From: Arthrobacter_E sp044748305
GTDB taxonomy: Bacteria; Actinomycetota; Actinomycetes; Actinomycetales; Micrococcaceae
NCBI RefSeq assembly: GCF_044748305.1
Contig: NZ_JBIVFT010000012.1
Span: 24,698 to 88,697, forward strand
Length of the DNA stretch: 64,000 bases
Direction of reading: 5' to 3'
Shown: piece after piece, positions 34,056-41,760 of the stretch
Numbering within the stretch: the stretch's first letter is position 1
Layout of the letters: each line of letters opens with the position of its first letter
Program-made: the position numbers and the translations under genes
The notes under the pieces: model-generated
What the model saw: the letters and a program-made list of their open reading frames with translations, nothing else
Database searches by the model: none
Told to the model about the DNA's origin: nothing

Positions 34056-35534
34056 GTGACTCTGCGTTTCTATGACACGGCCACCGCCCAGGTCCGCGAT
34101 TTCCAGCCGCTTGAGCCTGGAAAGGCCAGCCTGTACTACTGCGGTGCCACCGTGCAGGGCCTGCCCCACGTCGGGCATCTGCGCTCCGCCATCGCCTTCG
34201 ACCAGCTCAGCCGCTGGCTGCGTTACCGCGGCTACGACGTGACCGTGGTCCGCAACGTCACCGATATCGACGACAAGATCCTGGCCAAGTCGGCAGAGTC
34301 CTTCGCCGCGGATTTCCAGCCCGACGGCGACCGCCAGGCGCGGGAACCCTGGTGGGCTCTGGCTTACCGCTACGAGCAGGCGTTCCGCCGCGCCTACGAG
34401 GCCCTCGGAGTGTCCGCGCCCAGTTACGAGCCCCGGGCCACAGGTCACGTGCCGGAGATGCACGAGCTCATTCAGCGACTGATCGATGGTGGTCATGCCT
34501 ACCCCGCCCCGGACGGTTCCGGGGATGTCTACTTCGATGTCCGGTCCTGGCCGCAGTACGGCGCCCTGACCCGCCAGAACATCGACGATATGCAGGCCGC
34601 CGCGGACGCGGATCCGCGCGGCAAGCGTGATCCTCGCGACTTCGCCCTCTGGAAGGGACACAAGGCCGGTGACCCCGAGACGGCCGCCTGGGATTCGCCC
34701 TGGGGCCGGGGCCGGCCGGGCTGGCACCTGGAGTGCTCGGCGATGGTCACGAAGTACCTCGGGCCGGCGTTCGACATCCACGGCGGTGGCCTGGACCTGC
34801 GTTTCCCGCACCATGAGAATGAGCTGGCCCAGTCCACGGCCGCCGGAGACCACTTCGCGACCCTCTGGATGCACAACGGCATGGTCACTTACCAGGGCGA
34901 GAAGATGTCCAAGTCGGTGGGCAACACGGTCAGCCCGGAGGAGATGCTCGCCCAGGCGAGTCCGCGCGTCGTGCGTTACTACCTGGGCCAGGCTCAGTAC
35001 CGTTCGGTGCTGGACTACAACCCGGGGTCCCTGGCCGAGGCGGCCTCGGCGGTGGAACGGATCGACGGGTTCATCTCCCGTGCGGTGCGTGCCGTGGCCC
35101 AGGCGGACGGTTCCGTATCGCAGGGGAGCGCTGTCGGATGGTTCGACGACGGCGTGGTCCCGGAAGCGTTCGGGACCGCGATGGATGACGATCTCAATGT
35201 CCCGGCTGCGCTGGCCGTGCTGCACGAGACCGTGCGCGCGGGCAACGCGGCGCTCACGGAGGGTGATCAGGATGCCGTCCGTGCGGCGTTGTCGTCCGTG
35301 ACCGCGATGACCCGGGTTCTCGGCCTCGACGACGTCGCGACGTCGGCCGCCGTCGAGGGCCCGGCGGCCAGTGCTCTCGACACGCTCGTCCAGTCCCAGC
35401 TGGAGGCCCGTGCGAAGGCGCGTGCGGAGAAGGATTGGGCCGCTTCCGATGCGATCCGCGATGCCCTCACGGCGGCCGGCGTCGTCGTCGAGGACGGCCC
35501 CCAGGGGGCCACTTGGAGCCTGCGGCGCGACTGA
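34056..35534 (+). CDS. cysS: Cysteinyl-tRNA synthetase
   Basis: A 492-residue class I synthetase that charges tRNA-Cys. It has the zinc-binding Cys in YYCGATVQG, the HIGH motif as HVGH at residues 38-41, the second zinc region GWHLECSAM, HGGGLDLRFPHHENE, and KMSKS at 283-287. The C-terminal helical tail is normal. It starts with GTG. Gene order cysS-rlmB downstream of ispDF is the usual actinobacterial one. This is the tRNA synthetase form rather than MshC, judged by the full anticodon-binding tail. Confidence 0.93.
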   Translation: MTLRFYDTATAQVRDFQPLEPGKASLYYCGATVQGLPHVGHLRSAIAFDQLSRWLRYRGYDVTVVRNVTDIDDKILAKSAESFAADFQPDGDRQAREPWWALAYRYEQAFRRAYEALGVSAPSYEPRATGHVPEMHELIQRLIDGGHAYPAPDGSGDVYFDVRSWPQYGALTRQNIDDMQAAADADPRGKRDPRDFALWKGHKAGDPETAAWDSPWGRGRPGWHLECSAMVTKYLGPAFDIHGGGLDLRFPHHENELAQSTAAGDHFATLWMHNGMVTYQGEKMSKSVGNTVSPEEMLAQASPRVVRYYLGQAQYRSVLDYNPGSLAEAASAVERIDGFISRAVRAVAQADGSVSQGSAVGWFDDGVVPEAFGTAMDDDLNVPAALAVLHETVRAGNAALTEGDQDAVRAALSSVTAMTRVLGLDDVATSAAVEGPAASALDTLVQSQLEARAKARAEKDWAASDAIRDALTAAGVVVEDGPQGATWSLRRD

Positions 35535-35589
35535 CACGCGTGATGTCCGTAAAATGGTAGTGGTCCGCAAACTACCGCAGGGGTGAATC

Positions 35590-36585
35590 ATGGCCAATAT
35601 CGGCCGTTCCGGAGCTGTCCGAAAGCACAAGAAGGGTGCCAGCGTAGGCACTGGCGGCCACGGCCGCAAGGCGCTGGAGGGCAAGGGTCCCACCCCCAAG
35701 GCTGAGGACCGTGAGTATCACAAGGCCTATAAGAACAAGGTCCTCGCCGAGCGGGCGGCCGCGAAGCGCAAGACCGCCGACGGTCGCCTGGCGCGTCGTG
35801 GTTCCGGCCCCAAGGGGCGTGCCACGGAGGAACTCGTCACGGGACGCAACTCCGTGGTGGAGGCGCTGCGCGCGGGCATCCCGGCCAAGACGCTGTACGT
35901 GGCCATCCGGATCGATGTGGATGACCGTGTCAAAGAGGTGCTCAAGCTCGCGGCCGAACGCGGCCTGCCGATCATCGAAGCCAGCAAACCGGAGCTGGAC
36001 CGTCTGACCGAGGACGCCGTCCACCAGGGGCTTGCGCTGCAGATTCCGCCGTACGAATACGGCGACGCGATCGATCTGGCCACGGAGACCATGGAGGCGT
36101 GGCGCAAGGGGCACATCGCCAATCCGCCGCTCTTCGTCGCCCTGGACGGCATCACGGACCCGCGCAATCTCGGGGCCATCATCCGCTCCGTCTCCGCGTT
36201 CAGCGGCCATGGGGTCATCGTGCCCGAGCGCCGGGCAGCCGGCGTCACCGCGGCTGCCTGGAAGACCAGCGCCGGAGCGGCGACGCGTGTTCCGGTCGCC
36301 CGCGCGGGCAATCTGAACAACACCCTCAAGACCTTCCAGGATCTGGGCATCTTCGTCCTCGGCCTGGACGGCGACGGCGACGTCTCCCTGCCCGGCCTGG
36401 ACCTGGCCACCGAGCCCATCTGCCTTGTGGTGGGTTCCGAGGGCAAGGGTCTGAGCCGCCTGGTCCGGGAACACTGCGACCAGATCGTCTCCATCCCGAT
36501 CGATTCCGCGATGGAGTCGCTCAACGCGGGCATGGCCGTTGCCATCTCCCTGTACGAAGTGTCCCGACGGCGCTCCACCACCTGA
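35590..36585 (+). CDS. rlmB: 23S rRNA (guanosine-2'-O-)-methyltransferase RlmB
   Basis: A 331-residue SpoU/TrmH-family enzyme that methylates the ribose of a guanosine in 23S rRNA. Residues 1-75 are a lysine-rich, probably disordered extension. An L30e-like RNA-binding domain (about 78-155) contains GRNSVVEALRAGIPA, and the knotted catalytic domain has DGITDPRNLGAIIRS, VVGSEGKGLSRLV and SLNAGMAVAISLYE. The ATG at 35590 follows AGGGGTG, and TAAAAT lies 35 bases upstream. The gene glgX starts 3 bases after its stop. Confidence 0.95.
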   Translation: MANIGRSGAVRKHKKGASVGTGGHGRKALEGKGPTPKAEDREYHKAYKNKVLAERAAAKRKTADGRLARRGSGPKGRATEELVTGRNSVVEALRAGIPAKTLYVAIRIDVDDRVKEVLKLAAERGLPIIEASKPELDRLTEDAVHQGLALQIPPYEYGDAIDLATETMEAWRKGHIANPPLFVALDGITDPRNLGAIIRSVSAFSGHGVIVPERRAAGVTAAAWKTSAGAATRVPVARAGNLNNTLKTFQDLGIFVLGLDGDGDVSLPGLDLATEPICLVVGSEGKGLSRLVREHCDQIVSIPIDSAMESLNAGMAVAISLYEVSRRRSTT

Positions 36586-36588
36586 CGT

Positions 36589-38727
36589 ATGACCATGAGT
36601 GAACCCATCACCCGTCCCCTCGAGTTCGTGGTGTCCGCCTCCCGCCCGTTTCCGCTGGGCGTCACTGAGGCGCGCCAGGCCGAACAGCACGGCCCGGACA
36701 CGGTCAATGTGGCCGTCTTCGCGCCCGCGCTGCCCTCGGTGTACGTGCATCTCCTCGGGCCCGACGGCGTCTGGCGCCGCAGCCGGCTGAGTGAGAAGAG
36801 CGGTGGCGTGCACCACGGACTCGTTCCGCGCTTCCCGCTGGGCACCCGTTACGGTTTTTCGGGCCCGCCGAGTGCCGGCAGCGTGGCAGGCGCCCAGCTG
36901 TTCGGTCTGGACGACGACGGCGGGGCCGCCTCGGGAGTGCCCGCGGGCCTGCTGCTGGACCCCTATGGGAGGGGAGTCGATCTGCTGGACGGCGCCTTGG
37001 TCTCGATGCGCATGCACCAGGATTTCGACTGGGGTTCCGACCGTCGGCCGAACGTCCCCTGGCGGGACACGGTGGTCTACGAGGCCCATGTGAGGGGCTT
37101 GACCATGCTGCACCCGGACATCCCGGAGGAGCTGCGCGGCAGCTACGCCGGGCTGGCCCATCCGGCGATGATTCAGCATCTGAAGTCCCTGGGCGTGACG
37201 GCGGTGGAACTGCTGCCGGTGCACTTCCATCTCGATGAGGCCCATCTGGAGGACCTCGGCCTGACGAACTACTGGGGCTACAACACGGCCTCGTTCTTCA
37301 CCCCGCATCCGGACTACGCCACCCGGCAGGCCCGTGAGGCAGGCCCTGGAGCGGTCCAGGACGAGTTCAAGGGCATGGTGAAGCTTCTGCATGCGGCGGG
37401 GCTGGAAGTCATCCTGGACGTCGTCTACAACCACACGGCGGAGGGCGGCAAGGATCGTCCCGCGATCAGCTTCCGCGGTCTGGGGGACGAGTCGTACTAC
37501 CGTCATGACGGCAACGGGAACTACTACGACACCACCGGTTGCGGGAACTCCCTGAACTTCGGCGAGCCCCGGGTGGTCCAGCTGGTCCTTGACTCGCTCA
37601 GGCACTGGGTGCAGGACTATCACGTGGACGGTTTCCGCTTCGATCTGGCCACCACCCTGTGCCGGGACGAGCACAATCGTTTCGACCCGAAGCACCCCTT
37701 GCTGGTGGCTCTTGCGGCGGACCCGGTGTTCCATGAGGTCAAGCTGATCTCGGAACCCTGGGACGTGGGCCAGGACGATTCCTGGCAGACGGGCCGCTTC
37801 CCGTTCGGCTGGGTCGACTGGAACGACCGTTTCCGGGACACCGTGCGCTCCTTCTGGCTGAGTGAGCACGCCGCGATCGACGCCGGGCACCAAGGGAGGA
37901 GCGTGTCCGCGCTGGCCGATGTGGTGTCAGGGACGGCGTCGCTGTTCGCAGGCTCCGGGCGCACGCGTCTGGCCTCGTTGAACTTCATCACGGCACACGA
38001 CGGCTTCACGCTTCAGGACTTGGTGTCCTACGACCGGAAGCACAATGAGGCCAACGGCGAGAACAACCGGGACGGCAACGACAGCAATCAGAGCTACAAC
38101 CATGGATACGAAGGCCGCACCGAGGTGGAGTCCCTTCTCGCTCAGAGGGCTCTGAGCAGCCGGAATCTCATGACCACCCTCATGGTCTCCCTTGGCGTGC
38201 CGATGCTCGTGGCCGGCGACGAACTGGGCCGGACCCAGCAGGGCAACAACAACGCCTACAACCAGGACAATGCTCTGACCTGGGTGGACTGGACCTCCAC
38301 CCGGGAGAGCCGCCAGATGTTCCAGGCCACGCGCCGGGCCATCCGCATCCGGCGTGAGTTCATGGAGGCGCAGCCCTACGACTACCCGCAACGCGATGAG
38401 TATTCCTATCTGCACTGGTTCAACCAGGATGGCGAGTTCATGTCCGGGGAGGACTGGAACAACCCGGAGCAGCGACTGGTCCAGCTCCTGCTCGGTTCCC
38501 GCAAGGGGCGGATCGACGGACTGGTCGTGATCAACGGTGGCGCCGCCGATGTGGAGATCACCTTGCCGCGGCTGGAAGAGCTCGGTGTCACCGGCGCGAA
38601 CGCCGAACGCAGTTTCGAGCTGAGACTCTCCACCTCGTTGATCCACGAGGAACGGCGCGGCACTCGCCGGGCAGAAGGGGAGAAGGACCTGGTGGACGCC
38701 TTCTCGATGAACATCTACCGACTCTGA
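36589..38727 (+). CDS. glgX: Glycogen debranching enzyme GlgX
   Basis: A 712-residue GH13 isoamylase-type enzyme that removes alpha-1,6 branches from glycogen limit dextrins. The N-terminal CBM48-type domain (about 15-135) is followed by the catalytic barrel with VYEAHVRGLTMLHPDIP, DVVYNHTAEG, the nucleophile Asp352 in DGFRFDLA, the acid/base Glu389 in LISEPWDVG, and FITAHDGFTLQDLV. The start could be 36589 or the ATG at 36595; neither has a clear ribosome-binding site, which suits coupling to rlmB. Together with glgP it forms the breakdown side of glycogen turnover. Confidence 0.95.
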   Translation: MTMSEPITRPLEFVVSASRPFPLGVTEARQAEQHGPDTVNVAVFAPALPSVYVHLLGPDGVWRRSRLSEKSGGVHHGLVPRFPLGTRYGFSGPPSAGSVAGAQLFGLDDDGGAASGVPAGLLLDPYGRGVDLLDGALVSMRMHQDFDWGSDRRPNVPWRDTVVYEAHVRGLTMLHPDIPEELRGSYAGLAHPAMIQHLKSLGVTAVELLPVHFHLDEAHLEDLGLTNYWGYNTASFFTPHPDYATRQAREAGPGAVQDEFKGMVKLLHAAGLEVILDVVYNHTAEGGKDRPAISFRGLGDESYYRHDGNGNYYDTTGCGNSLNFGEPRVVQLVLDSLRHWVQDYHVDGFRFDLATTLCRDEHNRFDPKHPLLVALAADPVFHEVKLISEPWDVGQDDSWQTGRFPFGWVDWNDRFRDTVRSFWLSEHAAIDAGHQGRSVSALADVVSGTASLFAGSGRTRLASLNFITAHDGFTLQDLVSYDRKHNEANGENNRDGNDSNQSYNHGYEGRTEVESLLAQRALSSRNLMTTLMVSLGVPMLVAGDELGRTQQGNNNAYNQDNALTWVDWTSTRESRQMFQATRRAIRIRREFMEAQPYDYPQRDEYSYLHWFNQDGEFMSGEDWNNPEQRLVQLLLGSRKGRIDGLVVINGGAADVEITLPRLEELGVTGANAERSFELRLSTSLIHEERRGTRRAEGEKDLVDAFSMNIYRL

Positions 38728-38734
38728 GGAGACC

Positions 38735-39229
38735 ATGAACCGCAAAGCCCTGCTCTCCCTGGCCGGGATCATCGCCGCCGCCCTCGTGGCGGGGCTGATC
38801 TGGATCGGCACCTCGGGCGGCCATGCGAATCACGACGCGGGCGGGGCTTCGGCCACGTCGGGACAGAAGACGTCCGGAACGGGCGGGACCTCCTCCGGGA
38901 AGACCCCCAAGGGGTCTCAGGGGAAAGCTCCGACGAATCCCAGCTCACTGGCCTCCGTGAAGGAAACCCAGCTTCCGGCCGAGGCCCAGAAGACCCTGGA
39001 ACTGATCGCCCAAGGCGGCCCCTACCCTTACAGCAGGGACGGCATCAACTTCGGCAATTTCGAAGGTGTCCTGCCCAAGAAGGGTGGCGGTTACTACAAG
39101 GAGTACACGGTGCCGACCCCTGGTTCCAAGGATCGCGGGGCCAGGCGGATCATCGTCGGTTCAGGTCACGAGAAGTACTACACGGCGGATCACTACGCCA
39201 CGTTCCGTTTCATCCTGGAGGGACAGTGA
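38735..39229 (+). CDS. Secreted or membrane-tethered guanyl-specific ribonuclease (RNase Sa/barnase family)
   Basis: A 164-residue protein: a hydrophobic segment at residues 5-26, a Gly/Ser/Thr-rich linker to about 65, and a microbial ribonuclease domain (about 75-162). The domain closely follows Streptomyces RNase Sa: GPYPYSRDGINFGNFEGVLP, EYTVPTPGSKDRGARRII and YYTADHYATF. By alignment from memory the catalytic residues are Glu123, Arg134, Arg138 and His153, all present. The two cysteines that form the disulfide in RNase Sa are missing. No clear signal-peptidase site is seen, so it may stay anchored. The ATG follows GAGGAG. The barstar-like gene overlaps its stop (GTGA). Confidence 0.9.
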   Translation: MNRKALLSLAGIIAAALVAGLIWIGTSGGHANHDAGGASATSGQKTSGTGGTSSGKTPKGSQGKAPTNPSSLASVKETQLPAEAQKTLELIAQGGPYPYSRDGINFGNFEGVLPKKGGGYYKEYTVPTPGSKDRGARRIIVGSGHEKYYTADHYATFRFILEGQ

Positions 39230-39561
39230 GAAGCTACGACGCGCGTCGGTACACCCTTGCCGAACTGGAGCACGCGGCCCTCTCTCAGGGGCGGGAGGCA
39301 TACGCTGTTCCGCGGGCACCGGATCGGACCGGCGTTCTCGACGCCTTCGCCGTCGCGCTGGGGTTCCCGGAATACTACGGGCGCAATCTGGACGCGCTGA
39401 ACGACTGCCTCGGCGAATGGGCGGCGCAGCTGAGCTATCCGTCGATCCTCATGTGGGAGAAGGCTCCGGAGCTCGACGACGCCACTGCCTCCGCGATCGC
39501 TGAGATCCTCACCGTCACCGAAGGACAGACGGGACACCTCGCCGTCGTCGTCCTGGACTGA
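39226..39561 (+). CDS. Barstar family ribonuclease inhibitor
   Basis: A 111-residue acidic cytoplasmic protein of the barstar family, which binds and blocks the active site of barnase-type RNases. The signature is LDAFAVALGFPEYYGRNLDA at about residues 38-57, with LNDCLGEW after it. It starts with GTG four bases before the end of the ribonuclease gene, so synthesis of enzyme and inhibitor is coupled. A strong terminator follows, so the pair ends the transcript. Confidence 0.92.
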   Translation: MRSYDARRYTLAELEHAALSQGREAYAVPRAPDRTGVLDAFAVALGFPEYYGRNLDALNDCLGEWAAQLSYPSILMWEKAPELDDATASAIAEILTVTEGQTGHLAVVVLD

Positions 39562-39569
39562 CTCTCTCG

Positions 39570-39613
39570 CATGACACAGCCCCTTGCCGCTGACGGTGAG
39601 GGGCTTTGTCGTG
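39570..39613 (+). terminator. Terminator after the ribonuclease-barstar pair
   Basis: CATGACACAGCCCCT pairs with AGGGGCTTTGTCGTG (two mismatches), with an inner CCG-CGG stem. The right arm holds CTTTGTC. Confidence 0.75.
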
Positions 39614-39657
39614 CGTATTGCGCCGCACCCCTACCCATGTGATCTGGGACACGATAT

Positions 39658-39678
39658 AGTACCGAATGTTCGGTCAGT
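39658..39678. promoter_or_regulatory. Candidate PaaR (TetR) operator before paaK
   Basis: ACCGAATGTTCGGT (39661-39674) is a perfect palindrome with CAGT on its right. It overlaps a TATAGT -10 box (39655-39660), so a bound repressor would block paaK transcription. A near copy lies before paaA at 43903-43916. Confidence 0.65.
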
Positions 39679-39747
39679 ATAAATTCCGGGACGAGCTGAT
39701 CTCCCGGGCGTCCGTGCGGTGCGCGGCGCGAAGCGTGAGGGAGCAGC

Positions 39748-41055
39748 ATGCAGGATTTGAGCCCGCGGCCCGGAGATCTGGACCCGATCGAGACCGCTTC
39801 GGTGGACGAACTGCGCGCACTCCAGTTGGAACGGATGAAGTCCACGCTCCGCAACGCCTACGAGAACGTGCCGCATTACACGAAGGCATTCGACGCCGCC
39901 GGTGTTCATCCCGACGATCTGAACTCCCTGGCGGACCTGGCGAAGTTCCCCTTCACCACCAAGCAGGACCTGCGTGACAACTATCCGTTCGGCATGTTCG
40001 CAGTGCCTCGCGAAGAGGTGGTCCGTGTTCATGCATCCTCCGGGACCACTGGGCGTCCCACCGTGGTGGGCTACACGCGCGACGACCTCGACATGTGGGC
40101 GACCGTGGTGGCCCGGAGCATCCGTGCGGCCGGCGGGCGCGCCGGGGACGTCCTGCACAACGCCTACGGCTATGGGCTCTTCACCGGCGGGCTGGGCGCG
40201 CACGGCGGTGCCGAGAAGCTCGGCTGCACCGTGATCCCGGTGTCGGGCGGCATGACGGAACGGCAGGTTCAGCTGATCCAGGACTTCAAGCCCGACATCA
40301 TCATGGTCACCCCGTCCTACATGCTCGCGATCATCGAGGAGATGGAGCGGCAGGGCATCGACCCGCGGTCCACCTCGCTGAAGGTCGGCATCTTCGGCGC
40401 CGAACCGTGGACCAACGACATGCGTCGCGAGATGGAGGAGCGGCTGGACATGCATGCCGTGGACATCTACGGGCTCTCCGAGGTGGTCGGTCCGGGAGTG
40501 GCCAGCGAGTGCGTCGAGACGAAGGACGGGCTGACGGTCTGGGAGGACCATTTCTATCCCGAGGTGGTGGATCCGTTCACCCTGGAGCCTGTGGCGGACG
40601 GAGAGGAGGGCGAACTGGTGTTCACCTCGCTCACCAAGCAGGCCATGCCGATCATCCGGTACCGCACCCGGGACCTCACCCGGCTCCTGCCGGGAACGGC
40701 CAGGACGATGCGTCGCATGGAGAAGATCACTGGCCGCACGGACGACATGATCATCCTGCGCGGTGTGAACCTCTTCCCGACCCAGATCGAAGAGCTGATC
40801 CTGCACACCCCAGAGCTTTCGCCGCACTTCCAGTGCGTGCTGGGCCGCCAGGGCATCCTGGACGACATGACCGTCCGCGTCGAACAGCGCGACGGCGTGA
40901 GTCCGGAGGCCGCGCATGCCGCTGCGATGAGCCTCAAGCGCCTGGTGAAGAGCAAGATCGGCGTCACGGTCGCCGTCGACGTCGTCCTGCCGGGAAGTGT
41001 CGAACGCTCCAATGGCAAGATGCGCCGGATCCTCGACAACCGTCCGAAGAGGTAG
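39748..41055 (+). CDS. paaK: Phenylacetate-CoA ligase
   Basis: A 435-residue adenylate-forming enzyme that activates phenylacetate to phenylacetyl-CoA, the first step of the pathway. It has the AMP-binding loop SSGTTGRPTVVGYT near residue 95, YGLSEVVGPGVASEC near 245, and RTDDMIILRGVNLFPTQIEE near 330 in the mobile C-terminal domain, which ends with SNGKMRRILDNRP carrying the catalytic lysine. The ATG at 39748 follows GGGAGCAGC. It is transcribed alone, with its own operator and hairpin. Confidence 0.95.
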   Translation: MQDLSPRPGDLDPIETASVDELRALQLERMKSTLRNAYENVPHYTKAFDAAGVHPDDLNSLADLAKFPFTTKQDLRDNYPFGMFAVPREEVVRVHASSGTTGRPTVVGYTRDDLDMWATVVARSIRAAGGRAGDVLHNAYGYGLFTGGLGAHGGAEKLGCTVIPVSGGMTERQVQLIQDFKPDIIMVTPSYMLAIIEEMERQGIDPRSTSLKVGIFGAEPWTNDMRREMEERLDMHAVDIYGLSEVVGPGVASECVETKDGLTVWEDHFYPEVVDPFTLEPVADGEEGELVFTSLTKQAMPIIRYRTRDLTRLLPGTARTMRRMEKITGRTDDMIILRGVNLFPTQIEELILHTPELSPHFQCVLGRQGILDDMTVRVEQRDGVSPEAAHAAAMSLKRLVKSKIGVTVAVDVVLPGSVERSNGKMRRILDNRPKR

Positions 41056-41074
41056 CCCTGGGGGTCAGATCTTC

Positions 41075-41135
41075 GTTGAGTTTGCGATTTCTCGGGCTTC
41101 GGGGGCACGGAGGCCCGAGAAACCGCAAACTCAAC
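41075..41135. terminator. Large hairpin between paaK and the TetR gene
   Basis: GTTGAGTTTGCG... at 41075-41100 pairs with the segment 41110-41135, about 26 bp with two mismatches. It separates two convergent genes; no T-run. Confidence 0.65.
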
Positions 41136-41159
41136 GGCCGCGGGCGTGGGCCCAGCGAA

Positions 41160-41759
41160 CTACCGCGTCCGGATCCCATCCAGCAGCAGGGAGTGGATCT
41201 GCGCCGTCAAGGCCTCCGGCGTCACGTTCCGCTCCGGGCGGTACCACTCGCGCACCGAGTTGATCATGCCGAACACGAGCCGGGCGGTGGTCTTGGCGTC
41301 GACGTCGGCCCGGATGTCGCCTTCGTCGATCGCATCCTGCACGACGGCGGCCACGGCCCTGTTGTAGCTGCGCCGCTGTTCGAGCGCCCAGCGTTCGGTC
41401 TCCGTGTTGCCGTGCACGTTCAGCAGCAGCGTGACGTAGGGGAGCCGCTCGGCCAGGATCTCCAGGTTCCTCCGGATCAGGTACTCCAGCCGCCCGATGG
41501 CCGGCCCCTCCAGAGCCCTGGGCTCGGAGATCGTCGCCATCAGCGGTTCCAGTGCCCTTTCCAGCCCCAGTCGCAGGAGCTGCTCCTTGCTCTCGATGTG
41601 ATGGTAGATCGAGGACTTGGACAGCCCGGATGCCAGGGACAGATGCTGAAAGCTGGTGCCGTCGTAGCCGCGCTCCGTGAAGACGCTGACCGCGACGTCC
41701 AGGAGTGTGTCGAGGGTGTAGGGCGTCCGGTTCTCGCGGGGCGCGGCGTTGACGGTCAC
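41160..41759 (-). CDS. TetR family regulator, probable PaaR
   Basis: A 199-residue regulator. The helix-turn-helix region (about 15-60) contains GTSFQHLSLASGLSKSSIYH, and the ligand domain includes MINSVREWYRP. The GTG at 41759, one base after the paaZ stop, is chosen because upstream sequence belongs to paaZ. It is probably made from the paaZ transcript, so the operator at 43899-43920 would give self-control. It likely represses paa genes until phenylacetyl-CoA binds. A second, similar regulator lies at 51985-52593. Confidence 0.85.
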   Translation of the reverse strand: MTVNAAPRENRTPYTLDTLLDVAVSVFTERGYDGTSFQHLSLASGLSKSSIYHHIESKEQLLRLGLERALEPLMATISEPRALEGPAIGRLEYLIRRNLEILAERLPYVTLLLNVHGNTETERWALEQRRSYNRAVAAVVQDAIDEGDIRADVDAKTTARLVFGMINSVREWYRPERNVTPEALTAQIHSLLLDGIRTR

Positions 41760-41760
41760 C

